Notes: generated by a model not told the origin, from the sequence alone. 64,000 nt of DNA from JAUVXJ01 sp964433755 (GCA_964433755.1 CAYSSR010000008.1:1-64000); one strand, 5' to 3'. Counted from the first letter of the stretch, positions 1 to 9,451 are shown. Program-made: numbers and translations.

Positions 1-1079
1 TACAAGAGCAGGTCTATCTGCTTCTGGGTAAGCTCGCGCACGGGGACCTCGGTGGAGAAACCGTACTCCTTGGCTACGGCGTTGACCAACTGCCAGAAAT
101 AGGACTCCGAGGTGGTGCGACGGCTCCAGGGGTCGAGGGCTCCGTCCTGAAGCGACAGGCTCTTGTTGGGCATGACCAGGTCTGGGTCTATCTCCATCTG
201 TGTGCCTATGCCCTGGCACGTGGGGCAGGCTCCGTGGGGGCTATTGAAGGAGAAGGTGCGCGGCTCGATCTCGCCCAGGCTGATGCCGCAGTGGGCACAT
301 GAGAACTGTTCGGAGAAGAGCAGGTCTTGCGGCGGATCGCTGGAGACGTCGGTGACGATGACCAGACCATCCCCGAGGGGTAGGGCGGTCTCCACAGAGT
401 CGGTGACGCGAGAACGGAAGGTCTCCACCTCTTCAGTTCCGGTTGGCGTAATCAGCCTGTCCACCACCACCTCGATGGTGTGCTTCTTGTACCGTTCCAG
501 GTCCATCTCTTCGTCCACGTCCCGCAGCTCGCCGTCGACACGCAGCCGCACGTAGCCGGCCTTCCGCACGTCCTCGAAGATCCTCTGGTGGTGTCCCTTG
601 CGGTCCTTGACCAGCGGGGCGAGGATCAGAATGCGAGTGCCCGGCGGGAACTCCAGTATGGAATCCACGATCTGCTCCGCCGACTGCTGAGAGATGACCC
701 GGCCGCACTCTGGACAGTGCGGTACACCGATGCGAGCATACAGCAGCCGCAGGTAGTCGTAGATCTCCGTCGCCGTCCCCACCGTGCTGCGCGGGTTATG
801 GCTGACGCCCCTCTGGTCGATGCTCACGGCGGGAGAAAGCCCCTCTATCTGGTCTACGCTTGGTTTCTCCATCTGGCCCAGGAACTGCCGTGCGTAGGCT
901 GAGAGGGACTCTACGTAGCGGCGCTGGCCCTCGGCGTAGATCGTATCGAAGGCCAGGCTGGACTTGCCGGATCCGGAGATGCCCGTGATGACCACGAACT
1001 TGTCTCGCGGGATCTCGAGGTCTATGTTCTTGAGGTTATGCTCCCTCGCTCCGTGAATGACGATCTTGTCCTGTGGCAT
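1..1079 (-). CDS. uvrA: UvrABC excinuclease subunit A, N-terminal part (cut by window edge)
   Basis: This is the first ~359 residues of UvrA, the ATPase that finds bulky DNA lesions and loads UvrB. The minus-strand translation begins MPQDKIVIHGAREHN and carries the Walker A segment GISGSGKSSLAFDT, the UvrA-typical SLSAYARQFL and the first zinc-binding Cys pair (CPEC), with a later CAHCG pair. The ATG is at 1079, 32 bases downstream of the uvrB stop, so uvrB and uvrA form one operon. The rest of the gene lies beyond base 1. No frame damage is seen in the visible part. The identification is from conserved motifs and gene order and is very secure. Confidence 0.96.
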   Translation of the reverse strand, partial: MPQDKIVIHGAREHNLKNIDLEIPRDKFVVITGISGSGKSSLAFDTIYAEGQRRYVESLSAYARQFLGQMEKPSVDQIEGLSPAVSIDQRGVSHNPRSTVGTATEIYDYLRLLYARIGVPHCPECGRVISQQSAEQIVDSILEFPPGTRILILAPLVKDRKGHHQRIFEDVRKAGYVRLRVDGELRDVDEEMDLERYKKHTIEVVVDRLITPTGTEEVETFRSRVTDSVETALPLGDGLVIVTDVSSDPPQDLLFSEQFSCAHCGISLGEIEPRTFSFNSPHGACPTCQGIGTQMEIDPDLVMPNKSLSLQDGALDPWSRRTTSESYFWQLVNAVAKEYGFSTEVPVRELTQKQIDLLL

Positions 1080-1111
1080 GTATACCTCGTGAGACGTGTG
1101 CCGCGAAGGCC

Positions 1112-3306
1112 CTACTGGGGCTGTCTGACGCGCCTCTGCCTTTCTTCCTGTCGCAAGCGCTCCCACTCCGGCACATCGCTGTCCTGGAGAGTCTGGCGTA
1201 ATTCGTAGATCTGATCTCGCAGCATGGCCGCCTTCTCGAACTCCAGTTCGGCAGCGGCTGCCTTCATCTGCTTCTCCAACTGCTCGATGAGGTGAGTAAC
1301 CTCCTCCTGGGGCAGATCGTGAGCGATGACGTACTCCGCTCGCTCTTCGGCCACGGCGCGGACCTGGTCGGTGAGGTCCTTGATCTGCTTAACGATGCTC
1401 CGGGGCTCGATCCCATGCTCTTCGTTGTACTGGACCTGTGTCTCACGACGCCGGTTGGTCTCGTCTATGGCCCTCTGCATGGAGTCTGTGACGGTGTCGG
1501 CGTACATGATGGCCTCGCCGTTGATGTGCCGGGCGGCGCGCCCGATGGTCTGGATCAACGCCTGCTCAGAGCGGAGGAAGCCTTCCTTGTCCGCGTCCAG
1601 GATCGCTACCAGAGACACCTCGGGGAGGTCCAGTCCTTCGCGCAGCAGGTTGATGCCCACGACGACGTCGTACTTTCCGCCGCGCAGCGCCCGCAGGATC
1701 TCCACGCGTTCGATGGTCTGGATCTCGGAGTGGAGGTAGTGGACCTTGACGCCCATGTCTGCCAGGTAGTCGGAGAGGTCCTCCGCCATCCGTTTGGTCA
1801 GCGTGGTGACCAGCACTCGCTCGCCTCGGGCCACGCGCTCCTGAATCTGCTGGTAGAGGTCGTCTATCTGACCTCTGGTGGGCTTGATGACGATCTCGGG
1901 GTCAACGAGCCCGGTGGGACGGATGATCTGGTCCACCACTTGGTCGCTGTGCTCGAACTCATAGGGCCCGGGCGTGGCGGTGGTGTAGATGACCTGGTAG
2001 ATGTAGTTCTCGAACTCCTCGAATCGGAGCGGGCGGTTGTCCAGCGCCGAAGGCAGCCGGAAGCCGAAGTCCACCAAGGTCTCCTTCCTGGACCGGTCTC
2101 CGTTGTACATGCCTCGAAGCTGGGGAATGGTCATGTGGGACTCATCGATGATAAGCAGGAAGTCATCGGGAAAGTAGTCCAGCAGCGTCCAGGGCGAGCT
2201 TCCAGGTTGGCGCTGAGCCAGAGGTCGTGAGTAGTTCTCTATCCCGGCACAATAGCCTATCTCCTGGAGCATCTCCAGATCGTAGTTGGTGCGGTGCTCC
2301 AGCCGCTGGGCCTCCAGAAGCTTGCCCGCGCTCCGCAGTTCGTCCAGGCGCTGGTCTAGCTCCTTTCTGATGTCCTGCATGGCTACGACCAGCTTTTCCT
2401 CGGGGGTGATGAAGTGCTTGGCGGGATAGATGTCGACGCTGTCCTTCTCGGCCATGATCTCCCCGGTGAGCGTGTCCATCTCTACGATACGTTCGATCTC
2501 GTCTCCCCAGAACTCGATACGGTAGGCGAATTCCTCGTAGGCAGGTTGGACCTCCAGGGTATCACCTCGCACGCGGAACTTGCCTCTGGAAAGGACGAAG
2601 TCGTTTCGCTCGTAGTGGACGTCGACCAGATGCCGGAGGACCTTGTCCCGGTTGCGCACCTCGCCCTCGTGCAGGGTGAGGACCACCCTGCCGTAATCCT
2701 CTGGTGAGCCCAGTCCGAAGATGCAGGATACGCTGGCCACGATGACCACGTCCCGGCGGCTGAGGAGTGACGACGTGGCCGACAGGCGCAGCCGGTCTAT
2801 CTCGTCGTTGATGTCGGCGTCCTTTTCGATATAGGTGTCGGAGGAGGGGATGTACGCCTCGGGCTGGTAGTAGTCGTAGTAGCTGACGAAGTACTCCACG
2901 GCGTTCTGNNNNNNNNNNNNNNNNNNNNNNNNNNNNNNNNNNNNNNNNNNNNNNNNNNNNNNNNNNNNNNNNNNNNNNNNNNNNNNNNNNNNNNNNNNNN
3001 NNNNNNNNACGCCTCGGGCTGGTAGTAGTCGTAGTAGCTGACGAAGTACTCCACGGCGTTCTGCGGAAAGAAGTCTGTGAACTCTGCGTAGAGCTGGGCC
3101 GCCAGGGTCTTGTTGTGGGCGATGATCAGCGTGGGCCGCTGCACGGCCTGGATGACGTTGGCCATACAGAAGGTCTTACCTGTGCCGGTAGCTCCCAGCA
3201 GGGTTTGATGCTTGTATCCTTTCTCCAGGCCCTCGATGAGTTTGGCGATGGCCTGTGGCTGATCGCCAGTGGGCTGGAAGTCTGTCACCAGAGCGAAGTC
3301 GGGCAT
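1112..3306 (-). CDS. uvrB: UvrABC excinuclease subunit B, interrupted by an artificial gap
   Basis: UvrB is the damage-verifying helicase-like subunit of nucleotide excision repair. The N-terminus MPDFALVTDFQPTGDQPQAI has Walker A GATGTGKT. The beta-hairpin region (YYDYYQPEAYIP), helicase motif VI region (QTIGRAARH) and a C-terminal UVR coiled coil (LEFEKAAMLRDQIYELR) follow. A run of 100 Ns at 2909-3008 splits the reading frame. The 55 bases on each side of the gap are identical, and deleting 155 bases leaves exactly 680 codons (679 aa), a normal UvrB length. The gene is therefore probably intact. The ATG at 3306 follows GGTGGAGG at a good distance; the in-frame GTG at 3321 is less likely. 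Confidence 0.96.
2909..3008. other. Assembly gap of 100 Ns inside uvrB
   Basis: Exactly 100 Ns, a conventional scaffold-gap length. Bases 2854-2908 before the gap equal bases 3009-3063 after it, so the two contigs overlap and no sequence appears to be missing. Confidence 0.98.
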
Positions 3307-3386
3307 GAGGGCGGCCTCCACCGAATCCCGAGCTAGCTCTACTCCCTCTCGCGAATCTGGGAAGTAGAACTAAAGTTCGAATCTAC

Positions 3387-3415
3387 ATTATACAGCATCT
3401 TCGACCCTTTGTCCA
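3387..3415 (-). promoter_or_regulatory. Promoter of uvrB-uvrA
   Basis: On the minus strand: -35 TGGACA (3415-3410), 17-bp spacer, -10 TATAAT (3392-3387). It lies about 80 bases upstream of the uvrB ATG. No LexA-type palindrome was noticed around it. Confidence 0.7.
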
Positions 3416-3420
3416 GTCCT

Positions 3421-3449
3421 TTGACAGCGTCCTACCCTTCAAGTAAAAT
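3421..3449 (+). promoter_or_regulatory. Promoter of the isoaspartyl peptidase gene
   Basis: -35 TTGACA (3421-3426), 17-bp spacer, -10 TAAAAT (3444-3449). It points away from the uvrB promoter, whose -35 is only five bases away, so the two units are divergent and closely spaced. Confidence 0.7.
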
Positions 3450-3505
3450 CGACCCTGCTTGGAGCGGAGAAGCCATACGCCACTCCATACACCGGGGGAG
3501 GTAGG

Positions 3506-4405
3506 ATGACGCTGTCTCTGATCGTGCATGGCGGAGCTTGGGATATCCCCGACGATCTCGTCGAGGCTCACAAAGTGGGGTGCAGAGCGGCCTTGATGGC
3601 CGGGTGGAGGACTCTTACCGCGGGAGGTCACGCCCTCGATGCGGTGGAGGCGGCTATCCGGGTCATGGAAGACGATCCCAACCTCAACGCCGGGACGGGT
3701 GCGGTCCTGAACTCCGAGGGGAAGGTACAGCTCGATGCCAGCCTCATGGACGGAGCGAGTCTGGCTGCCGGGGCGGTGGCTGTCGTAACGGGCATCAGGA
3801 ACCCCGTCTCGCTGGCCAGGAAGGTCCTGGAGAGCGAAAACGTTCTCATTGCGGCGGAGGGAGCTGTGCTCTTCGCCAGGGAAGAAGGGGCGGAGTTCTG
3901 CGCCGAAGAGGAACTCGTCGTCGAGCGAGAGTTGCGGCGCTGGGAGGCCTGGCGCGAGGAAAAGGTGGGGCAAACACGGAACGACGATCGGCTCCCGGTG
4001 GGCGACACCGTGGGCGCAGTGGCCATGGATGGACGCGGCAACGTCGCGGCGGGTAACTCGACCGGTGGGCGCTCCTTCAAACATCCAGGTCGCGTGGGGG
4101 ATTCGCCCCTCGTGGGGTGCGGCGTCTACGCCGACAACAGGGTGGGAGGAGTTGCGTGCACCGGCTGGGGAGAAGACATCATCAGGATGGTGCTCGCCAA
4201 GACCGCTCTGGATCTGGTGAAGGGCGGACGCTCGGCGCAGGAGGCGGCAGCCACGGCCGTGAGACTGCTGAAGGAAGATGTGGACGGCCATGCCGGCGTG
4301 ATCATTATCGATCGCACCGGCAAGGTCGGGTACGCTTTCAACACGGGTGCGATGGCCCACGCCTATCTGACCGAAGGTATGGAGGACCCGGTCGTAGGTG
4401 TATGA
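3506..4405 (+). CDS. Isoaspartyl peptidase / L-asparaginase (Ntn-hydrolase, type 2)
   Basis: A 299-aa member of the plant-type asparaginase family, which hydrolyses isoaspartyl dipeptides and L-asparagine after autocleavage into two subunits. The start LSLIVHGGAW and the segment NAGTGAVLN are typical. The catalytic nucleophile is the Thr in GDTVGAVAMD (about residue 168), where the precursor would self-cleave; GNVAAGNSTGG follows. GGGGGAGGTAGG directly precedes the ATG at 3506. A 160-base spacer separates it from the threonine aldolase gene on the same strand. The family is certain; the preferred substrate cannot be read from the sequence. Confidence 0.93.
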   Translation: MTLSLIVHGGAWDIPDDLVEAHKVGCRAALMAGWRTLTAGGHALDAVEAAIRVMEDDPNLNAGTGAVLNSEGKVQLDASLMDGASLAAGAVAVVTGIRNPVSLARKVLESENVLIAAEGAVLFAREEGAEFCAEEELVVERELRRWEAWREEKVGQTRNDDRLPVGDTVGAVAMDGRGNVAAGNSTGGRSFKHPGRVGDSPLVGCGVYADNRVGGVACTGWGEDIIRMVLAKTALDLVKGGRSAQEAAATAVRLLKEDVDGHAGVIIIDRTGKVGYAFNTGAMAHAYLTEGMEDPVVGV

Positions 4406-4565
4406 CGGGCCTCAGGTCGCCAAGCCTGCGTCACTTTGTGTAGGCCGGGGGCGTACGCTTGACCTACGTAGACGAAACAGCGGCAGCGAGCGTGGGCTGC
4501 CCTCCCGCGGGTGATAGGCGCGGCGCTGCCCGCGCCCGGAGGCGGAGAGGCAACTGGAGGTGTGT

Positions 4566-5609
4566 ATGAAGGTTCTGGATCTACGGAGTGACACGGTGAC
4601 ATTGCCGACTCCCGCCATGCGACAGGCGATGTACGAGGCGGAGGTGGGCGATGACGTGATGGGAGAGGATCCCACCATCAACAGGCTGGAGAGCCTCGCT
4701 GCCGAGATGATGGGCAAGGAGGCGGCGCTCTTCGTGGCCAGCGGCACCATGGGCAATCTGGTGTCCATTCTCACCCATTGCCAGCGAGGCGATGAGGTGA
4801 TCATGGGCGACCGTGCCCATACGTTCTTCTTCGAAGTCGGCGCCGCGTCGGTCTTCGGCGGCCTCCAGGTCCACACTGTGCCCAACGAACTCGACGGGAT
4901 GCTCGACCCGCAGAACGTGCTGGACGCCATTCGCGGCGGAGACATCCACTTTCCGCCCACGGGATTGGTGTGTCTGGAGAACACCCAGAACCTGTGTGGC
5001 GGGTGCGCCCTGTCACCAGAGCAGATGGAGTCGGTGTGTCTGCCGGTCAAGGAGCGAGGCATCCCCGTACACCTGGACGGGGCGCGCATCTTCAACGCCG
5101 CAGTCGCTCTGGGCGTGGACGTGAAGGAGTTGACCAGGAACGTAGATTCTGTGATGTTCTGCCTGTCCAAAGGGCTGTGTGCGCCCGTCGGATCGATGGT
5201 CGCGGGTAGTGTGGAGTTCGTCCACCGCGCCCGGCGGCAGCGTAAGATGGTGGGCGGCGGGATGAGGCAGGGCGGAATCCTGGCGGCGGCTGGAATCGTG
5301 GCCCTCACGGAGATGGTCGATCGGCTGGCCGAGGATCACGAGAACGCCCGCGTGCTGGCGGACGGACTGGGGGAGGTGAAGGGCATCAGCCCCAGGCTGC
5401 ACGGGGTTCAGACCAACATGGTGTTCTTCGAGCTCGTGGCGAAAGGTCTGAGACCCCTCGAACTGTTGGTGGCCCTGCAAGGCGAGGGGATCAAGATGGG
5501 CCACCACGCCGGGAGCCTCTTCCGGGCGGTGATGCACCACGGGATCGAGGAGGAGGACGTTCAGCGCGTGCTGGAGACCTTCCGGCGTATTCTGAAGGGA
5601 AAGGCCTAG
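4566..5609 (+). CDS. ltaE: Low-specificity L-threonine aldolase (PLP-dependent)
   Basis: A 347-aa fold-type I PLP enzyme that splits threonine or allo-threonine into glycine and acetaldehyde. It opens MKVLDLRSDTVTLPT, the family signature, and has PVHLDGARIFNAA (PLP-binding Asp near 171) and the Schiff-base Lys in FCLSKGLCAPVGS (about K202). GGAGG at 4556-4560 lies five bases before the ATG at 4566; an in-frame GTG at 4560 overlaps that site and is less likely. The next gene starts two bases after the stop, so they are probably translated together. kbl-tdh at 55-57 kb offers a second threonine-to-glycine route. Confidence 0.93.
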   Translation: MKVLDLRSDTVTLPTPAMRQAMYEAEVGDDVMGEDPTINRLESLAAEMMGKEAALFVASGTMGNLVSILTHCQRGDEVIMGDRAHTFFFEVGAASVFGGLQVHTVPNELDGMLDPQNVLDAIRGGDIHFPPTGLVCLENTQNLCGGCALSPEQMESVCLPVKERGIPVHLDGARIFNAAVALGVDVKELTRNVDSVMFCLSKGLCAPVGSMVAGSVEFVHRARRQRKMVGGGMRQGGILAAAGIVALTEMVDRLAEDHENARVLADGLGEVKGISPRLHGVQTNMVFFELVAKGLRPLELLVALQGEGIKMGHHAGSLFRAVMHHGIEEEDVQRVLETFRRILKGKA

Positions 5610-5611
5610 CC

Positions 5612-6241
5612 GTGCCGCGTAAGGGACGGCCGCGAAGAACGTCTCGCACGACCGATCCCTTCTTCGGATTCGCGGTGTTTGCCGCTGCCGGCGTGGCGAC
5701 CTGGAGCGTGAACCAACCCTTGCGACTCACCCTGTTGTGGGTGGTGCTCTTCGTCTTCGCGCTGGTTCACGGTTCAGGCCGCCGGATGGTGCTCTCTTAC
5801 AGCTACTCGGATCTGGCCCGTGGCGCCGTGGCGGGTCTGTTGATGTCTGGTCCGATACTCCTCACGGCGAGCGGTCTCCTGTTGGGCACGTCCCAGCGGC
5901 TCTTCCCTGTGCAAGACGCGCTGGCCCTATTCTGGAGTGTGGTGCTTCTCATGCCGGCTGCGGAGGCGCTGTACTTCCGAGGCTGCCTCCAGGAGGAGAG
6001 GGGCTTGTGGGCCTCGGTCCTGCTGTATGCGGGGGCGGGGATGGTCTACTTCCTTCCTGTGACGTGGGACGGGCATCTGCCAGTGCTGGCGATGCTCGTG
6101 GGAGGGATGGGCCTGCTGGGCTTCGTGTACGGCTACCTGCGGGCCATGTACGGGTTGGCAGCCAGCGCGGTCTGCCAGGCGGTGGTGCACTGCGTGCTGT
6201 TCCTGGTTCCGCACCTGGTCCAGGGTTTGGCGGGCCCATGA
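5612..6241 (+). CDS. CPBP-like intramembrane protein with degenerate protease motifs
   Basis: A 209-aa protein with a basic N-terminus and about six hydrophobic segments. The segment PAAEALYFRGCLQE (about residues 114-127) resembles the EExxxR motif of CPBP (CAAX/bacteriocin-processing) glutamic endopeptidases, but the first Glu is Ala. The second motif (FxxxH) is YFLPVTW with no His. The third is CQAVVHCVLF, with His present. It is probably a diverged or inactive family member. The start is a GTG two bases after the threonine aldolase stop. Nothing in the neighbourhood suggests a substrate. Confidence 0.6.
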   Translation: MPRKGRPRRTSRTTDPFFGFAVFAAAGVATWSVNQPLRLTLLWVVLFVFALVHGSGRRMVLSYSYSDLARGAVAGLLMSGPILLTASGLLLGTSQRLFPVQDALALFWSVVLLMPAAEALYFRGCLQEERGLWASVLLYAGAGMVYFLPVTWDGHLPVLAMLVGGMGLLGFVYGYLRAMYGLAASAVCQAVVHCVLFLVPHLVQGLAGP

Positions 6242-6372
6242 TGGCGATCCGTGGTATCCACGGAGGACGAGTGCCTGGAGGGCCGGGTGCATGCCCGGCT
6301 CTCTCTGTGCAGGGCGCGACACGGAGCGTGTCTCTGCGGGGTTGAGAGGACGCTAGCGGCGGATCGCACCGG

Positions 6373-8052
6373 TTAACGGCACATGGTGGTGAGGTAACGT
6401 TTCAGAGTGCCACCCGACGCACGACCCAGGCTCACCTCGTCCAGGTGAGCCACGAAGTCCTGCGCGCCTTCCTGCTCGTAGGTAAAGGAGATCCACGCCG
6501 AACCCGTGTACGCTGACACGTCGACCCAGGCGTGTCTCCATTCGTCTGTAGGGTCCAGAGTGGACAGAGCGGAGTAAGTCCAGGGCTCGCCGTGGTAGAT
6601 GCCCACCTCGAAGGAGTCGTCGGCTCCTGTGCCTGGGGCAGAGGTGCGATACCAGAAGGAGAGGGTGGGCATGTACGTGCTGGGTGCCACGGATACCGTC
6701 TGGGTGACGGCGCAGGTGCCGCTGGAGGTCGAGTCTTGACCCAGGGCCAAGGAGTAGCCTCCGCTCCTGACCCCGGCGTCCACCACTGCCGGGTCGACCA
6801 CGCCGCCCGTTACGGTCTCCCAGTTCGAAAGGCTTTCCTCGAAGTCGCCGTTCTGGACCACGTCGTCTAATGGCCGCAGGGTGAAGTCCAGACTGACTTC
6901 CTGATCTTCCACTTCGACGTCGCGTATCTCGGGGGGTGCGGTGTAACCGAGGCCGCTGGCCGCCACGTCGTAGGTCCCGGGAGACGAGGGCTCCAGGCTG
7001 TAGTGGCCTCCATCCAAGGTGTCGCTGGAGATTCCCGCGCCCACGAGGTCCGCGGCGCCGCTCAGCAGGCGAGTATCCCTGTTGTCCCTGACGTAGCCCT
7101 CCACGCTTCCCACTGACGTGACTTTCGTGGTGGTGTCACCGTCGCTCCAGGCGCCCACCAGACGGATCTCGTACCAGGCGGTATACCTCTCGTACGCCCG
7201 AGCGCGGAAGGTGTAGGTTCTCCCCAACACGCCAGTGAACTGGGCCGAGGTGTCCCTGGTCTTGTCCTGCCACAGGATCCAGGTATCGTTCACGTCGTCT
7301 TTGTACTGCACGTCGTATTTGACGATGTATCCACCGGGAGCTGGCTGCCCGTCGTCCCAGGTGACGGTGAAGGTGGGGGAATAGCTGACCGCCGGGGAGG
7401 ACGCGCTGACGGTGGGAGCCTGAGCCAGCATCACCGCGTCGATGAAGACCTGGTTGTCCAGAGAGGGGTGGCTGACCGGCTGGAGGCAGTTGACGCGGAC
7501 GAAGAGGGTGATGGTGGAGGACTGGGCCACGGCTGCTACGCGCACGTCCACCCAGGGCCCCTCGTCGTGGTCGTCGACGGGGCTCCAGATGATGTTCGCG
7601 GAGTTGGGGTTGGTCCCGCCGTAGGGGTCGATGCCCACCAGCTTCTGCATCGTGCCGTCGTGCGTGGGAGGGGCCGAGCTCTCGAAAAAGGTGAGCATGG
7701 CGGCCTTCGCTGCGTAGGGTAGTCCAGGCGTGACGCCGGTGATCTGCTGGTAGATGCCGGCGCGGAAGGCGGTCTTGGAGATCATCAACTGGGAGGTCTC
7801 ACCCTCGGTGTGTTCGGCGCCGGGCCAGAAGTACTCGATGGTGTTGGCGTAGGTGACGGCGCCGTTGAGGACGAAGCGTTTCCAGCCGAGGCCCACGCCG
7901 CCGGCCTTGAAGCCGTCCTCGAAGCCCCAGTTCTCGGTGAGGTTGACGCCATTGCCCGCCGCCGAGCGGGTGATCAACAAGAGGAAGGCAGCAACCAGGA
8001 ACATGGCAGCCAGGAAATCGAGCGCCCTGCGCAGTGAGGAGTTCCTCTTCAT
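6373..8052 (-). CDS. Secreted multidomain protein (two jelly-roll-like domains, Fn3, carboxypeptidase-regulatory-like)
   Basis: A 559-aa exported protein. MKRNSSLRRALDFLAAMFL begins a signal peptide that probably ends near ITRSAAG. An N-terminal beta domain (about 35-205) contains VTPGLPY and FVRVNC. It is followed by an Fn3-like stretch (about 215-320), a carboxypeptidase-regulatory-like domain (about 330-400, GSVEGYVRD) and a C-terminal carbohydrate-binding-like domain (about 405-545, VVQNGDFEESLSNWE). The N-terminal domain is clearly related to the one in the protein at 20562-21629. GAGGCACCAC precedes the ATG at 8052; the open frame extends further upstream without a ribosome site. It is likely a cell-surface or extracellular binding protein; no catalytic motif was recognised. 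Confidence 0.7.
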   Translation of the reverse strand: MKRNSSLRRALDFLAAMFLVAAFLLLITRSAAGNGVNLTENWGFEDGFKAGGVGLGWKRFVLNGAVTYANTIEYFWPGAEHTEGETSQLMISKTAFRAGIYQQITGVTPGLPYAAKAAMLTFFESSAPPTHDGTMQKLVGIDPYGGTNPNSANIIWSPVDDHDEGPWVDVRVAAVAQSSTITLFVRVNCLQPVSHPSLDNQVFIDAVMLAQAPTVSASSPAVSYSPTFTVTWDDGQPAPGGYIVKYDVQYKDDVNDTWILWQDKTRDTSAQFTGVLGRTYTFRARAYERYTAWYEIRLVGAWSDGDTTTKVTSVGSVEGYVRDNRDTRLLSGAADLVGAGISSDTLDGGHYSLEPSSPGTYDVAASGLGYTAPPEIRDVEVEDQEVSLDFTLRPLDDVVQNGDFEESLSNWETVTGGVVDPAVVDAGVRSGGYSLALGQDSTSSGTCAVTQTVSVAPSTYMPTLSFWYRTSAPGTGADDSFEVGIYHGEPWTYSALSTLDPTDEWRHAWVDVSAYTGSAWISFTYEQEGAQDFVAHLDEVSLGRASGGTLKRYLTTMCR

Positions 8053-8178
8053 GTGGTGCCTCAATGCCTCAATGAGGAAGGCCTCTTCCATTTTAGCGGC
8101 GTAGGAGGCTAGGGTCAATAGTACTTTCGGCTTTGTGACCACTCGGGCGTTTGGCGCGCCCAAGGTGCTGACGGGGTT

Positions 8179-8202
8179 CGTAGGAGGGGCTTCAGCCCTC
8201 TT
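8179..8202 (+). repeat. Dispersed palindromic repeat, copy 1 (CGTAGG-arm-TCAG-arm)
   Basis: CGTAGG followed by a hairpin with arms GAGGGGCT and AGCCCTC around TCAG. The same layout with different, compensating arms occurs at 15041-15067 and, inverted, at 20421-20446. Confidence 0.6.
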
Positions 8203-8242
8203 GATGCGCAGAAGCGCACACTACAGGCGGCGGACAGTCGGG

Positions 8243-9451
8243 CTAGTCCCAACTGAAGCGGCGAGTGAAGGGCGGAATGCTCTTCACGCCTTCGATGGTC
8301 AACGTGCGGTCCCCGGCGAAGCTGTCGTACCAGGCGCTGTCGTCCATCTTGGAGGACAGTAGCCAGGGACAGAAGGCGAAGAGGTAGTCCGGGAGAGGCT
8401 CCCCGTTGGAGAGGGTCCCCGTGCGGAACCAGTTGAAGACCTCCACGTGGTAGTCTCGATGGAGTGCGTCGTCGATCTTGGGGAAGCGGTTGTCGTCGGT
8501 GGCGCCGTACTTCCAGCCGCCCTCGCCGGCGATCATGGGTGGCACAGAACCGATCTCCTCCCGGAAGACCTGGGCGAAGGTCAGGAAGCCCAGCACGGCG
8601 TTCAGGTCCTCCTGGTAGGAAGGGGGGTGGTTCAGCCCGTAGGGATGGGGCACGAAGAACATCCGGCCGAACATGGCCTCTCCGCCGTGCAACCTCATTT
8701 CGTACAGCGCGTCTCTCAGCCACTGCGGATCGATGAACTGGAGGCCCACGTAGCCGCCTGCGTTGTAGACGTCACGGGCCGCTCTGAGCAGGTCTTGCAT
8801 AAACTGCTCCTTGGGCACGGGTGGGTCCTCCCATCCCGCTTCCAGGCTGGGCTCGTTGTAGATCTGGATGTAGGGGGGCATGCCCAGGCTTTGAAGGACC
8901 TGGACGTCGCGGCCCCAGTCGTAGTACTTATCGCCGGGGTACAGCATCTTCCGCCAGACGACGGTGATGCCCGCGTCTCTGAACTTCGGGGCGGCCATTT
9001 GGAGCTGTATCTCGTCGGCGTAGATGACCAGGGCCCACTTCATCTTCATGTCCACGAGGCGCGAGATGTGGTGATCCAGATGCTCCACCGTGTGGTACTC
9101 CTCGGGGATGAAATGGATACACAGCCCGTTGTCGCCGGCGGGCCGGGGCCAGTCCTGGAGGGACATGGCGGGCAGGTCCTCCAGCTCCATCTGCCAGATC
9201 TCGGTGGGCGTGGGGGAGGGAGGGACGGTGGTGGGCGTTCTCCTCCGCCGGGCCCTGGTCGTCTCGGTGGGCTCGGGGGTGGCGACCATGGTGGACGTGG
9301 CGGTACCGGTGGGCGTGGAGAGCGCAGCGGCCGAGGCATCCGGCGTGGGGCTGCCGGAGGGTTCCTCCGACACCACTGAGGGCAGGGTGCAGCCGATTAA
9401 GACGAGCAGCAGCACCACGGCGACGAGCACGAGAACTCGTGAGTTTGACAT
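8243..9451 (-). CDS. Lipoprotein with a TIM-barrel glycoside-hydrolase-like domain
   Basis: A 402-aa protein. MSNSRVLVLVAVVLLLVLIGC is a lipoprotein signal with lipobox LIGC (Cys 21). A Ser/Thr/Pro-rich linker (about 30-85) tethers a globular domain (about 95-402). The domain has IYNEPSLEAGW (E200, the NEP motif of clan GH-A enzymes) and MIAGEGGWKYG (E310), which would fit the acid/base and nucleophile pair of a retaining clan-A glycosidase. The specific family and substrate cannot be named. The ATG at 9451 follows GGGAG. The secreted-protein gene at 6373 lies downstream on the same strand after 190 bases containing a palindromic repeat, so the two may be co-transcribed. Confidence 0.7.
   Translation of the reverse strand: MSNSRVLVLVAVVLLLVLIGCTLPSVVSEEPSGSPTPDASAAALSTPTGTATSTMVATPEPTETTRARRRRTPTTVPPSPTPTEIWQMELEDLPAMSLQDWPRPAGDNGLCIHFIPEEYHTVEHLDHHISRLVDMKMKWALVIYADEIQLQMAAPKFRDAGITVVWRKMLYPGDKYYDWGRDVQVLQSLGMPPYIQIYNEPSLEAGWEDPPVPKEQFMQDLLRAARDVYNAGGYVGLQFIDPQWLRDALYEMRLHGGEAMFGRMFFVPHPYGLNHPPSYQEDLNAVLGFLTFAQVFREEIGSVPPMIAGEGGWKYGATDDNRFPKIDDALHRDYHVEVFNWFRTGTLSNGEPLPDYLFAFCPWLLSSKMDDSAWYDSFAGDRTLTIEGVKSIPPFTRRFSWD

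Noticed and set aside
1292..2230. Long open frame on the plus strand opposite uvrB
   Set aside because: Antisense shadow of a strongly conserved gene in high-GC DNA; no ribosome site and no recognisable protein.
2797..3321. UvrB N-terminal fragment read as a separate, frameshifted gene
   Set aside because: The break is the artificial gap; the 55-base overlap of the flanks restores the frame.
3374..3385. GTTCGAATC, which resembles a tRNA T-loop
   Set aside because: No matching acceptor, D or anticodon stems around it; it lies between two promoters.
3383..4360. 325-codon minus-strand frame opposite the isoaspartyl peptidase gene
   Set aside because: It mirrors the certain plus-strand gene and overlaps both promoters; composition looks like a shadow.
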